Part shown: in pieces, positions 46,000 to 57,517 of the stretch
Numbering within the stretch: position 1 is the first letter of the stretch
Layout: each line of letters opens with the position of its first letter
From: Sorex araneus
Taxonomy: Eukaryota; Chordata; Mammalia; Eulipotyphla; Soricidae
Assembly (NCBI RefSeq): GCF_027595985.1
Contig: NC_073307.1
Coordinates: 9,506,432 to 9,570,431 of the forward strand
Reading direction: 5' to 3'
DNA: 64,000 nucleotides
The notes under the pieces: generated by a model
What the model saw: only the letters and a program-made list of their open reading frames with translations
What the model was told of the DNA's origin: nothing
Databases searched by the model: none
Position numbers and translations under genes: made by a program

Positions 46000-47770
46000 A
46001 TTCCAGCAAGTTTATGTTTACTTCTGTAAATTTCTGATGTTCGGTGTTATCATCATTGGAATAGTACATATTCTATATGTATTCTGAAGTGCTAAAAGAA
46101 TCCAACATATTAGCATTCCAATAAATTACATTAGTGACTTGATAAGGAAGGGAGGGCAAGTCCTTTAAATTTGGGCTAATGTTCTATTCACAAGCCAAAT
46201 CCGGAAAGAAGTAAGCCTGCCATTGGGAAACGCAGATTATTTGGCAAATATTTTTCAATAGTAAACTTGGAAGCAAAATTCCTCAACTGAGATGAAAGTA
46301 TCCAGGAGAGGAAACATGTAAATCGGACCAGCTATTAAATACAGATTAGAGCATAGACACGCTCCTTCTTCACTTCTGCATCGTTTGTAGTACGGGTAAC
46401 AATGTGAGCACATTCGAGTCTGTTTTGAGTAATTAAGGGATATTTCCTGCTCGTTGATTCTGTGGCGCCCGGGTCAGTTCACCTCTCCATATGCTGTGGG
46501 AACGTTCCTCTGTGTGTAGATTATGGAATCAATATGTTCCGAGGCTAATTCAGTGCAAGGCTTTAATTACGCCTCTGACCCTCCTTACAGCCCATCGCTT
46601 CTCTAACCTTCAAATGTTCTGGAAATAAATAATGGGCACTATTAACAATTCATAGAAGATACTTATTTTTCCCTCTTTGACATTTGTTAGCTTTTTCAAA
46701 GGGGAAGCGGTGAGAAGTCTCACCTGTAGCCCCACTTCCCAAAGTGTGTGCCACACATGCAAAAAAGTGGCGGCTCTACGTAAAGTCATGACTGGCGCGT
46801 GATTTCAAGATTCATTCAGTCCCTGAGGAGGGCAGGGGCGAGTCCCAGTGGGAGTACAGAGGGGTGTCGGCTCGCAGTGGGAAGCCAAGTAGCTCCCAGG
46901 TGCTCTTCCCCACTTTAATCCTAAATGCATCTGAAATGAACGGTCCTTCCATGAGGACAGCCCCCTGGGTGAGGACAACTCCAGGTGGCATGCTCTGAAG
47001 ATTTTCCTCAGGTGACGAGACCTGCTTTCTCTATCCAGAAAACGGAAATTCATTTTCCCACAGCTGCCTTTTTATTAGAACACTGGGATAGAGCTTGAAA
47101 AAAAAATCACCTGGATTGAAGACCAGTTTCAAGATCCACTTTATTCCACTTCATTTGAGGGAAAATGTGGTGATTTAAATTTTTTTCCTAATTCATCAAA
47201 GGCAAATTAATATTCCCTTTCTGCATGTGTGTGACTGACTAGAATTAATATGACTTGGGAAGTGGTCTGGTCCTATTTGCATGACAAATATCAGAATATA
47301 TTTTCTAATACAACATATACGGTCTATGTGGTTAATGAGGATACATGTCACAAAGTATAAAATAAAGCAGCCTAATGATTTATTTGTTTCTTCAAGCGTC
47401 CTTGTAGAGATGAATAATGTGAAAACGAACAATGTGTTTAGTTAAAAAAAATCCAAAACACAGTAAAATAATAATATGCTTAAAGAGAATTTAAAATATC
47501 CTTATAAATAATTCTGCTGAAAAATTTTCCATAATCCTCTTTATTCAATCATTGTAATTTACCAGAAAAATATTATCATTATTGCACTGTCCAAATCAAA
47601 TTATAGGCAACACTGATTAAACATATCGTCATTATAAATTAATTTCTAATTCACTGTGGTAGAATTGAGCATAACAAATTTATTCTGTAATTATGTAGAT
47701 GCCATGCATACATCTATAATTGCTCTGCAGTGATTGAGCATGTGTTAATAATGGACTTTATTTTTCGTTA
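46000..47770. other. repeat-free NDST4 intron, candidate conserved noncoding DNA
   Basis: The 1.87-kb intron between two NDST4 exons holds no SINE or L1. It has homeodomain-like TAATTA cores and a GC-richer patch at 46800-47060 whose open frame has no recognisable protein. Confidence 0.45.
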
Positions 47771-47780
47771 TTTTTCTTAC

Positions 47781-47904
47781 CAGTCAATTCCTTTGTGATA
47801 GTTGTTGCCATTAAAAAATTGAACTTCTTCAAAGGTTTTTGGACTGGGGAGATTGCTGATGATGGAAGGATGCATGAGAAGAAATAAATAAAGTGCAGTT
47901 GTTC
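47781..47904 (-). CDS. NDST4: NDST4 coding exon, sixth from last: PAPS loop end and catalytic Glu
   Basis: The 124-nt exon completes the split Gly and encodes [14 protein letters not shown] through [17 protein letters not shown], ending in phase 2 within a Trp codon. TTAL closes the PAPS loop begun in the previous exon. The second Glu of FEEVQFF is residue 632, matching the NDST1 catalytic Glu642. The acceptor is GTAATAG and the donor is ACTG|GTAAG. A CA-repeat (on the sense strand) with a short palindrome lies roughly 70-120 nt upstream of the acceptor. Confidence 0.95.
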
Positions 47905-47970
47905 CTATTACAAAGAAGAAGGCAACACGTTATAGGACAGCAAAAGAAGGGAAAAACATTATTTTAGAAT

Positions 47971-48020
47971 TGTGTGTGTGTGTGTGTGTGCTCGTGCACT
48001 CGCGCACGAGTGCGTGTGTG
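47971..48020. repeat. (TG)n with central palindrome
   Basis: Ten TG units, then CTCGTGCACTCGCGCACGAG (47991-48010: 7-bp perfect arms, 6-nt loop), then TGCGTGTGTG. Alternating purine-pyrimidine throughout much of the tract. Confidence 0.9.
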
Positions 48021-48083
48021 CATACTTAGAAAGACCGTTTCTTCCTCGGGTCAAGATGGTTCTCCTAAATGTTTGAAGAGGAG

Positions 48084-48215
48084 GGTTTTGGGCCACAGCT
48101 GGCAGTGCTCAGGGAATGCTCACGGTGGGGCCCAGGGAACTATATAGTGTTAGGGAGTGAAGAGGGGTTGACTGCACACAAGGCAAATATCTTGACCCTG
48201 TATCATTTTTTCTGC
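48084..48215 (-). mobile_element. old tRNA-SINE
   Basis: GGGCCACAGCTGGCAGTGCT, GTGGGGCCCAGGGAACTA, GCACACAAGGCAAATATC. Confidence 0.8.
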
Positions 48216-48727
48216 TTAAAACAGAAAAGTATGTTAGATGAGTAATGGTGCATTTGTGGCAAGAATCAAAGTTTCTTATCAGAGCTCACAGATCCATGTC
48301 CCTAAATACCTGTTTGATGTGAGAACACGATCAGAGGATGACAGCGCCGAGAAAATCAGGTGAGCCAACTTCTTTCCCAAGACAGGTGACTGGCCTCGGC
48401 AACCGGCACACCAGCCCACTGCCTGCACTGGTGGGGCCTCCCTCAGTGATCAATTAAACTCAATCAAACGGTGCAACAGATGCTGACTGGTGGCTTGAGG
48501 CGTGGGTCTGGAGTAAGGTTTGGTGACAACTCAATAAGGAAAATGCATATGCTTCCCTCCATAAGCCTGAAATCTACCTGTCACCTGGCAATGGGGACAC
48601 TGTGTGACAGTCTCCACAATGGGACAAGACCAGCCTGGTTTTCTTATAGTTAATAAAAAAAAAGGGCAATTTAGAATTGGGTCATAATGAAGTCTCTTGG
48701 GAGAAAATGTTTTCTATTTTTTATTTG

Positions 48728-48895
48728 TTTCTTTTGGGGGTCACACCCAGTGGTGCTCAGGAGATACTCCTGGCTCTGCACTCAGGAATTACTCCTGGTA
48801 GGGTTCAGGGGACCAGATGGGATACAGGGAGGGACTAAACCCAGGTCTGCTACATGCATGAAAAGCGCTCTATTCTGTACTATTCCTCTGGCTTC
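48728..48895 (-). mobile_element. tRNA-SINE, standard form
   Basis: TTTTGGGGGTCACACCCAGT, ACTCCTGGTAGGGTTCAG, ACTAAACCCAGGTCTGC. Confidence 0.88.
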
Positions 48896-48930
48896 CTGAA
48901 AAGTGTTTTCTAGAATGGTCCTAGGGACTT

Positions 48931-49082
48931 AGGAGAGATAGTATAGAGGTTAAGGCACTTGCCCTGCAGGCAGCCAAAGCCCCAGCCCCACATGCGATTT
49001 CTCCATCACAGTACCCTCACGCAGGGCCAAGTCTAGCTCTCAAGCACCACTTATTTTGGCTCAACACCTTCCCTGAACCCCT
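48931..49082 (+). mobile_element. old tRNA-SINE in opposite orientation to its neighbour
   Basis: GGAGAGATAGTATAGAGG head, GCACTTGCCCTGCAGGCAGC; the body is heavily decayed. Confidence 0.6.
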
Positions 49083-49099
49083 GAAGTAAGAATAAAATT

Positions 49100-50030
49100 G
49101 TCCCTTGAAAATGTTAAGTTCTTCAGTGAGGCTGAGAGACAAGAAAGGATGGTTCGTTGAATGTCCTACCCTGGCCAGATGGGGAAACCAAGGCTGTTAA
49201 ATGGGGTAAGACACAAACTGGCTGATAAGACCACTGAGTGCGCCCACTACAGAAGGCACTGATGTCATCTCTGAACCTGATTTCCTCTGAAATGAAGCTG
49301 CAGCCGGAGAGAGGAAGCAGAAAGGATTAGAAAGTGGCTGTGATCTGGGGCTTCCATACATCAAAGTTTCCCTTCTGGAAAAGGTTATTCCTTTTGTGAC
49401 ACATTGGACCCAGGAGTATTTTTTAGATCTCTCAGTCCTAGGGCAGGCTGGATTCAGCTACACAAATATATTGGCTCGATAAGGATTGCAGCTGGACCTC
49501 TGGAAGCAGAGAAGGTCATCAAAGGACTGGCATTTGAGTCTGATATATCGTGAGCTCCTGGGAGCAAAGGCTTCTGAACCTTAAGTACTAAGAAGATCAC
49601 CACTTGTTTGGATCCTAAAGAAGAGTCAACAGATCTGAATAAATGTCTTAGGGAAATGGGAGGGCAAAAAACCAAAACATTACCTGAAGGATATCTCATT
49701 AGCAGTCAAAGGCATTTCAGATTAAACATGAATTGAGATCATATGTATTCAGAAAAGTGGGAGGAGTCAAGTAGCTAAGGACTGAATTAGAAGCATGAGA
49801 CAAAAACAGGCTAAAGAAATATCTCAATGCTAAAAGATATAAGGGGTTACCAGGAGTGAAGATCTTGCTTGATTTGTGCTCAAAAATAACAGGAATTCCA
49901 AACCAAAGAAAATGTGGAAGGTGAGAACAAAAGAGGTTCCAGGGAGAAGAAATAACTGAGAGATAGAATGGTATGGAGTAGTATTTGGAAGGGACATGGG
50001 ATCAGAAGGATTCCCTAGAAATACTTAGGA
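49100..50030. other. unique intron DNA
   Basis: No exon or repeat recognised. Confidence 0.4.
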
Positions 50031-50045
50031 ATACTTAGAAAAGTA

Positions 50046-50294
50046 GCACTGTAGCACTGTCATCCTACTGTTCATTGGTTTTCTCAAGTGGACACCAGTA
50101 ACGTCTCCATTGTGAGACTTGCTGTTACTGTTTTTGTCATAACAAATATGCCATGGGGAGCTTGCCAGGCTCTTCCGTGGGGGCGAAATACTCTCGGTGG
50201 CTTGCCAGGTTCTCTAAAAGGGATGGAGGAATCGAACCCGGGTCAGCTACATGCAAGGCAAACACCCTATCTGCTGTGCTATCACTCCAGTCCA
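50046..50294 (-). mobile_element. tRNA-SINE, long form, near-exact target-site duplication
   Basis: Full long-form copy. CTTAGAAAAGTA precedes it and CTTAGGAAAGTA follows it (one mismatch). Confidence 0.93.
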
Positions 50295-50847
50295 CTTAGG
50301 AAAGTAAATCAGAAAATGTACATTATGGTGAAAAAGGGCACGTGTACATGTGTGCTTGTGTACATGTGTGTTAGAAGAGATAGAAGGGGTTTTTAGAGAC
50401 TCATTGAGCTGAGAATTACCAGCAGGTGAATGTTTCTGAACTATTGCGAATGGACAGATGCTGGGAACATACCAAGGACTATTTTCCAATTCTGGTTGGG
50501 TACACTACAAAGACTTTATAACCTCACCAGTGGCACATGCACGTTTCATCACTCTAGTAGTCACAGAATTTGAAGCCTTGAAGTTCTGACCATGCACCTT
50601 GCTGTTGCCAAGAGCAGAAAGAGTATCCTGAAGCTCCAACAGGAAGGAAGGAAACAGGTCTTTCACGTAGGATAGGCATTATCCAAAACATTGCTTGTCT
50701 TCCCAAGAGGTGTTCAGGACCACTAGGGGCTGCTTCAAACATCTTGGCAAACTGGGCTGATGGCTCAGTGTGAGGGCCCAAGTAGAAGGTGCTGTTTGGG
50801 ACCTGCAGTGCCAGACTGCCTTGGCACCCTGGAGATGTTCAAGAACC

Positions 50848-50958
50848 TTTATGGCTGCACTGAGCAATATCTGGGGGACCATAGTGTGCTGGAGATTGAA
50901 CCAAGGTTCTCCACATGCAAGTTAAAAGCCTTGTCCCCTCTATTATCTCTCCAGCCTC
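50848..50958 (-). mobile_element. partial tRNA-SINE
   Basis: GCACTGAGCAATATCTGGGG, GATTGAACCAAGGTTCTCC, ATTATCTCTCCAGCC. Confidence 0.8.
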
Positions 50959-51326
50959 TCAAAATGCAGCTATGATCACTCATGTTTTCATCTTTCTTGA
51001 CATTTGCTTTTATCCAGTGGCTTTGATAGAAATAGTTTCTGAAAGAAGCTGGAAAGGCTCGATATATGTCATATCCTAAGAGCAACTTTATTCCATTTTA
51101 TATACAATCATCTTATTTTCTTTTCCCAGAGTAAGTTTACTAGGAAAGTCAGCCACATCATGAGAAATGAATGCCAATAACTGAGCAAGAGAGATCTTCA
51201 GGCAGATTTAGACCAGTGGATTCTGCTTTTAGAAATACTATTGTCTATGTAGTAGATAATATTTATATATAATGTCATTATATTTCATAGTATATATAAC
51301 TATATTATACATATATAGTAATATAT

Positions 51327-51580
51327 AGCACTGTAGCACTGTAGCAATGTCATCCCATTGTTCATCAATTTGCTCGAGCGGGCACCAGTAACGTCTCCAT
51401 TGTGAGACTTGTGACTGTTTTTGGCATATTGAATATGGCATGGGTAGCTTGCCAGGCTCTGCTGTGCAGGCGGAATACTCTCCATAGCCTGCCGGGCTCT
51501 CTGAGAGGGACAGAGGAATCCAACCCGGATCGGTCACATTCAAGGCAAAAGCCCTACCCACTATGCTATCGCTCCAGCCC
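51327..51580 (-). mobile_element. tRNA-SINE, long form (left arm of inverted pair)
   Basis: AGCACTGTAGCACTGTAGC tail, GCTCGAGCGGGCACCAG, GGCATATTGAATATGGC, CGGAATACTCTCCATAGCC, GCTATCGCTCCAGCCC. Well preserved. Confidence 0.95.
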
Positions 51581-51646
51581 AGTAACATATATAGCAATAT
51601 ATATATATATATATACACAAATATTTATGTATATAGTGCTAGATTT

Positions 51647-51898
51647 TGGACTGGAGCGATAGCACAGTGGGTAGGGCATTTGCCTTGCATGCAGCCGACC
51701 CAGGTTCAATTCCTCCATTCTTCTCGGAGAGCCCGGCAATCTACTGAGAGTATCCCGCCTGCACGGCAGAGCCCGGCAAGCTACCTGTGGCATATTCGAT
51801 GTGCTAAAACCAGTAATAACAAGTCTCACAATGGAGACATCACTGGTGCCCGCTCAAGCAAATCGATGAACAACGGGATGACAGTGCTACAAAGCTAC
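51647..51898 (+). mobile_element. tRNA-SINE, long form (right arm of inverted pair), exact target-site duplication
   Basis: GGACTGGAGCGATAGCACAG head with a clear A box, GGTTCAATTCC B box, and the long-form tail ending GGGATGACAGTGCTACA. A 12-bp duplication AGTGCTAGATTT lies at 51635-51646 and 51899-51910. Confidence 0.96.
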
Positions 51899-51914
51899 AG
51901 TGCTAGATTTAACC

Positions 51915-53215
51915 ACCCTCCCCTCCTGGGTTATATAAAGTGTGACCCGGATTCATAAAAGACATTATCTGTCCAAGAAAACTTTGAGTAAGGGCACTCC
52001 CTGCTGTCTGCCTACACAGCTCCCAGCTGAGATGAGTTCCTTCCAGGACTGTGGAGGAGTGTTGAGCAGCCCTGCCCTTCCAATCCCTCCGCCCAACTGA
52101 GCAAACTGCTGTCTGAGGACTTCTGGCATATCTCATGTAGATTGTGAGCAATGCTGGGGCCATGAATAAATTGTTTAAGGGCAACTTTGCACCTCAGGCC
52201 AGATTCTTGGCGGTTATCTGAGCCCACTCTTCAGGGAATTTACAGCCTCTGCGTGCAGCAGTGGCTTTGTAAACTGAAGCAATAAGGTGGGCAAAAGAAG
52301 ACCTTAGTTATCTTTGAATGGATTTTGGGAAGAATCGCAACCTCAGAACAGAACTTTCCGAGCACATAAAACATTTTCATCCAAGTTCCTAGCTTCAACT
52401 TGTCTGTTTACCTGACAAAACCAGGTCATAGCTTCATCCGTCTTACACTGGTGGTCAATTATTAACATTTAAAAGTGCAAGTGAGTGTCTTTAGAAAGAC
52501 AATCAGCAAAAAGGAAAATAAAACCAGATCTGTACTGAATAACTTGTCATCTCCTGGCATCACAGAGAAGTGGCAATGGCCAATGACAAATAAGAGTGAT
52601 ATGCCTTTCAATTAAATTGTGATGTGATTTTACAACACTGGGATGTTTTGTTTCTCTTGTAGTCATTCCAGAGTTAGCACTGCTGTTGGGGAGTTAGTCA
52701 AAAACGCATGCACGTTTGAAGCCAGAGCAAAAGAAGTGGGAGTCTGTGCAGTTCAGCCCACCCCGCCTCCAGGCAGACCCCTAACTTACTACTGAAATGC
52801 ATTTTATAGTCCTGGAAGAAGAAAAGATTTCAATGACCCCTATCTAATAGTCTGGAAATGCTGTCCATAACTTTTTAAATGATCTTCTTGCTTGTATTAC
52901 AAATGTCTTCATCTGGCTCCAGCTTATTTATCGTGACTGGTGTTATTGTGCTTTGTGCTCTCACTGATGAAAAAATGCTTCGAGTCAGAGGAGCGAATGC
53001 GAAATACAGCAACTCAATAAAAACTTTAATTAATCAGGACATGGGCAAAGTGGATACAACTGTCACGGAGTGGAGAAAATTTAAAATATTCTAATGGAAA
53101 GTGTCATCTCCTGCATGAGAAACTTCCCCTCACTTTTATTGCAGTTTCCTGTACTTGTCCTTCAGCTTGGGGACAAGTACCATGGGAAAGAGTCTGTGCT
53201 GAGGCTTTGGGATAT
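51915..53215. other. unique intron DNA
   Basis: No exon or repeat recognised; open frames near 51909-52227 and 52879-53094 lack family motifs. Confidence 0.4.
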
Positions 53216-53224
53216 CTCACAATA

Positions 53225-53520
53225 AGTCTAAGTTACATTGGCATCCAGTGATTACTTTGGGGGGCTCCCAAGAGATGCTCAGCAGGCTCGAGGACTCCCC
53301 ACTGCCAATTCTTAGCTAAGCAGGCAATGGTTCAATGCAGGGGCCTGAGGATGCAGTGCTTTTGGGATCCCTGCTGTGTTGGGGACACCAGGGCCACATC
53401 TGCTGGTGCTTGGAGACCCCCCAGGGCTTCACCCAGCAATGCTCAGGGGCCACGTAGAGCCAGGAATCGAATCTAAGTTGGGTGCTTAGCAAACACTAAA
53501 GCACCATTGTAGACTAAGTA
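53225..53520 (-). mobile_element. old SINE-derived tract, possibly two fused copies
   Basis: GAGATGCTCAGCAGGCTCGA, later CACCCAGCAATGCTCAGGGG and CAGGAATCGAATCTAAGTTG (reverse B box). Two body-like segments in the same orientation. Confidence 0.65.
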
Positions 53521-54058
53521 AGGTAGACAGTGGCTTGGAGGGGGGGCGGGGAATCAATTCAAGGCTGAAAGATGGTTTGAGATAGTGGGAATCAAGTCAA
53601 GGCACTTGGAAAACTAAATCAGTGGGGAGTCAATTAGGCCGTCGCAAAAAGCAAAATTGAAATCAGCTCCCCAAACTGTGATCTATAATCTCCAAGCTGT
53701 TAAAAAATTGACATCTGTTGAAGAGTCTTAAAATCCGCACTTAAAAATTTAGTCCTAATGTGTAATTAATAGGTCTGACTACTCTCGATGTCAAGGTAAT
53801 GTCACCACGGAAGTGATGCACACCGCTTCCTGCTTATTTTTCTGTCTAGCAAACCAGATTCTTTTATAAAAGTGGAAAACCTAAGGCTGCCCCCCTCCCC
53901 TGCCCCACACCTATGGCCAGGGGTTCTTTATATGTAGAGGTGATTCATAGGGATAAAGAGCATGTCAAATGAGAAGCATGCATGGGTGTCTAAACTTCAC
54001 AAGACAAATAATATTTTATGGAAACAAGAAGGCAAGTGACACCAATGGCTATTCTTAC

Positions 54059-54155
54059 CTGTTTTTTGTGGCCCAATTACGAGGAATTTTGGCAAGTGGT
54101 CACAGGTTTTCTCTCTGGACCAAATGTCTTTGTGCCTTTTATCATCACATGGATT
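54059..54155 (-). CDS. NDST4: NDST4 coding exon, seventh from last: start of sulfotransferase domain, PAPS loop
   Basis: The 97-nt exon runs from an acceptor (TTCTTGCAG) to a CAG|GTAAG donor and encodes residues 574-605. It starts in phase 0 with [12 protein letters not shown] and ends with [12 protein letters not shown]; the following Gly codon is split with the next exon. GPQKTG is the 5'-phosphosulfate binding loop of PAPS sulfotransferases, and its Lys (604 here, 614 in NDST1) is the catalytic lysine. Overlapping open frames on the plus strand are shadows. The exon before this one, encoding the linker to the deacetylase domain, was not found up to 64000. Confidence 0.93.
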
Positions 54156-54854
54156 CTGCAAGAAGAAAGAAGAAAGACTTCCGACGTAATGAATGCCCGG
54201 CTCTGTTCTTGTCAAACGGTTGAAGAGACCGGATCAAATTCTTGATCCAGACACTAGAGCTGGGAGTTAGACCCTGTTCTGCCTCTTGGATTTCCAAATT
54301 GTTTCCTTATAAAGTGATTGATTTCTTTCTTTGAAAGCCCTTGGACCAGGTCAATTCTGCCCGCCTGCTCCTCTGATGCTTGTTAGGTTCTAACCTACAG
54401 AGGGGCTTATATTTCATGTCTGTATACAAAAGACCTTACTTGTCCAGTCCCAGCTGGACACAACTCCTCCAAAGTTGCTCTGTCCAAATCTTTCCTATTT
54501 TCCCCCTAAGAAGGTATCAGATGCCATCCTTGAAGTCCAGGTTTGCGCAACTTTTCCTTTGTTTTTCCCACATTATATTCTGGTGTGTGTAGGTCTGGAT
54601 AACTTGGTAACAACCATATCCTAATAGTAGATAGGTCAATATCCCCACAAACACCACTTTCTCCAATAAGATGCCCAGCCCTGTCCTAGTTAGAGCCACT
54701 GAGAAACATCCCCCTGGTAGGAACTGACACTAGATCAAAGTCCCGAGTAGACTTTCACAGTTTCTCTTGAATCTAGCTTTCTACATACAAACAATTTTGG
54801 TTCAAAAAAAAAACTGAACCAAAATGATGTCAAGCACCATATTTTTCTTCTCTG

Positions 54855-55100
54855 TTTTTATTTAGGCACTAGGATTTATAATACTGCGGATAACAACCTT
54901 CCAGTCATACAACGATCCAGCTTCACACCCATCACCAGTGTCAATGTCCTTTCACCAGTGTCTCAAGATCTCCTTCCACCTCCCCACATCCCAGTCTCGG
55001 AGAACTCATCCAAGTTTCTAAAATGATCGTAGTTTGGGTCACTTGTTGACCATGCTGTTAAGACGAGCGGCTCTGAGACACAGCCAGCTCACCTCACCAC
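54855..55100 (-). mobile_element. old L1 3' end
   Basis: CCAGTCATACAACGATCC, CTTCACACCCATCACCAGTG, CCAGTCTCGGAGAACTC: a decayed L1 3' UTR in reverse. The right boundary is uncertain. Confidence 0.55.
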
Positions 55101-55356
55101 CAAGGTGTGAATTGTCCTTTTCAAGGATGAAGCCACACTCCCTAGATCTCACCTCTCCACTTGTTTCCACTTATAAAATGGCCACAGTTGCAGCATCTGT
55201 CTGGGACCCAGAGGCGGAAGACACATATTTTGCTGAGTGCCTGCTGACCTGAGCTCTGTCTGAATGGTCATTAGGAACAGAGCTGTGAATCTGCACAGCA
55301 GTCTGAAAGAAAAATACATGTCCACCTTATTTAGTTACCAGCGGTATATTTGGGGT

Positions 55357-55523
55357 AGGGTAGGGCCACCCTTGGTGGTGCTCAGGGGCGAGTCCTGGCT
55401 CCATGCTCATGAGTGAGCTCTGCTGGTGCTCAGCGGGCCACATGTAGTACCGCAGATTTGGACCAAGCTCTCCCTGGCACAGCTGCAAGCAAGGCAAATG
55501 CCATACTATCTCTCTGGCTCCCA
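55357..55523 (-). mobile_element. tRNA-SINE, diverged
   Basis: GGGCCACCCTTGGTGGTGCT, GTGAGCTCTGCTGGTGCTC, GCAAGCAAGGCAAATGCC, TATCTCTCTGGCTCCC. Confidence 0.85.
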
Positions 55524-55534
55524 CTATTTTTTTC

Positions 55535-55655
55535 TTTTTTCTTTTTAAATTGAATCACATCGAGAAACACAGTTACATAGTTATTCATGATTGGGTTTCA
55601 GTCATATAACATTCCAACACCTGTCCCTTCACCAGTGCACCTTTCCCACCATTTT
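55535..55655 (-). mobile_element. short L1 3' terminus
   Basis: AAATTGAATCACATCGAGAA, GATTGGGTTTCAGTCATAT, CCTTCACCAGTGCACC; directly next to a SINE. Confidence 0.85.
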
Positions 55656-56063
55656 TTGGGGGGGTGATCCCACCATGTTTTAAATGTTAGCATTCTAGGG
55701 ACATTGTTTTTCCTTTTAATCAGTGTGTTCCAAAGTATGTGTCTGCATCAGAAGGTCAATTACTGCACCGCTGTTCCAAGGAAAACCTCAGCTTATAAGA
55801 AAAGACAATTCTAGCTAAAGCAACTAGTGTGATTAGTGTTATAACTGGTTTACACGCAGACACAAGTTTCTTTCTCATGCAATCAGCAATGGACAATTAA
55901 AGTCACTTCATTGACCATACCTAGGCTCTCTGCTCTGAATTAACCACTGTCAATGCTCACCCTTGCTTCAACAATACTGCAGACATACTAATACCATAAT
56001 CTTTAAATGATTAATTTTTCTGCGCAATGCTCTTAGATTTTACAATTGACAAAGATTTGTGAT

Positions 56064-56229
56064 TGGAGCTGAAACAATAGCACAACGGGTAGGGCGTTTG
56101 CTTGCATGTGGCTGACCCGGGTTTGATTCCCAGCATCCCATATGGTCCCCCAAGCACCACCAGGAGTAATACCTGAGTGCATGAGCCAGGAATAATCCAT
56201 GTGCATCGCTGGGTGTGACCCCCCCAACA
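56064..56229 (+). mobile_element. tRNA-SINE, standard form
   Basis: GGAGCTGAAACAATAGCACA, GGGTTTGATTCCCAGC (B box), CACCAGGAGTAATACCTGAG, CTGGGTGTGACCCCCC. Confidence 0.93.
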
Positions 56230-56833
56230 AAAAAGATTGTGATTTTTCTAATTTACACTAACATGTTCTATAAACCTTCCCTATTTTCTTCTAAAGGAGT
56301 AGCATAGCCTAATTGTTAAGTAGTGAATTCAGGAGGGAGGCTATTGTTTCTTAAGTATTTTCCTAATTTGGGGGATGCTTTAGACACTCATATAGAAAAT
56401 AATGATAAATATATATTTCACAGGCTTATTGAAAGTTTGAAAGAAGTTGGTGCTTCTGGATGATTAAATCCTGCTCTCCATGAGGGCCTCTTTATTGCCC
56501 CACACGTGTCTTTCCCATTCAAATTTCTCCTTGAAAAACTTGCAAACAGAAACAGATTCAGCATAAACTTTGAAATTTTCTTTAACTCTGACACACAGAA
56601 CATGGATAAACAGAACTTGTTTGGGTTGGCAAAGACACGTATTATTTCTAGTTCCACCTTACCAGGAAGTTAAAATGATGGGAGCAAACTGTCAAATAAA
56701 GTTCAGAGGATGTAAAGATGGTAAAATATTTGTTGTTTAAATATTTTTATTTTTAATGATTCAATTTGCAGCACTTAAGTTTTTCTACATGGATATTATA
56801 ATTAGTGAATTTGTGTACTTCTATTTAGGCAGG

Positions 56834-57060
56834 GACAGGGCATTTGCCTTGGACGCAGCCAACCTGGGTTTGATTCCTCTGTCCCTCTTGGAGAGCCCAG
56901 CAAGCTACTGAGAGTATCCCGCCCGCATGCAGAGCCTGGCAGACTCCCCATGGCATATTCGATATGCCAAAAACAATAAGTCTCACAATGGAGACATTAC
57001 TGGTGCTTGCTCGAGCAAATCGATGAACAACGGGAGGACAATGCTACAGTGCTACAGTGC
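56834..57060 (+). mobile_element. tRNA-SINE, long form, 5'-truncated, with target-site duplication
   Basis: Lacks the first bases of the head, then GGGTTTGATTCC, GAGAGTATCCCGCCCGCAT and ATTCGATATGCCAAAAACA. TATTTAGGCAGG flanks it at 56822-56833 and 57061-57072. Confidence 0.94.
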
Positions 57061-57284
57061 TATTTAGGCAGGCTGCATTTATAACTGCATTTTTTCTATG
57101 TTCTGGTGGGACTTTCCAGACACTTGTATTATTGCTTACTCCCCCCTCTTGTGTCTGTTAATCACAGTTTTATTAGCAGGGTGTTTACATTTCTTATTTT
57201 ATATTCTGAAAATGTTTATTTAACTTTTCCTACTCTGGCTTTCCTTATATTGTCTGAATATTTGAATAACAGCTAACATAACAT

Positions 57285-57475
57285 CTAACTTTTATTGATC
57301 ACCTTTCCATATTCAAGGCACTTGCTTGACATAGATTATTTCTAATCCTCAAAGCAACCTGGGAAGACAGATAATATTATCCCTTCTTTATAGCTGAGGA
57401 AGCCAGGCTGCAAGGTGTTTTATTTAAGTCTTGCTGAAGGTCACAAGGCAAGTTAGTTTTCAAATTTGAAAACCA
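57285..57475 (+). repeat. MIR element
   Basis: CAAGGCACTTGCTTGACATA, ATTTCTAATCCTCAAAGCAA, CCTGGGAAGACAGATAATAT, ATAGCTGAGGAAGCCAGGC, AGGTCACAAGGCAAGTTAG follow the MIR consensus order. Confidence 0.88.
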
Positions 57476-57517
57476 AAGCTGAGCTTGTCTCTGTCATTAA
57501 ATGGTATGCTGTAATAG

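Noticed and set aside
46805-47053. Open frame on the minus strand in a GC-richer patch of an NDST4 intron
   Set aside because: No NDST homology and no splice sites in frame; not an additional exon.
55660-55800. Possible MER5-type DNA transposon trace
   Set aside because: Only a short phrase resembles it; too weak to call.
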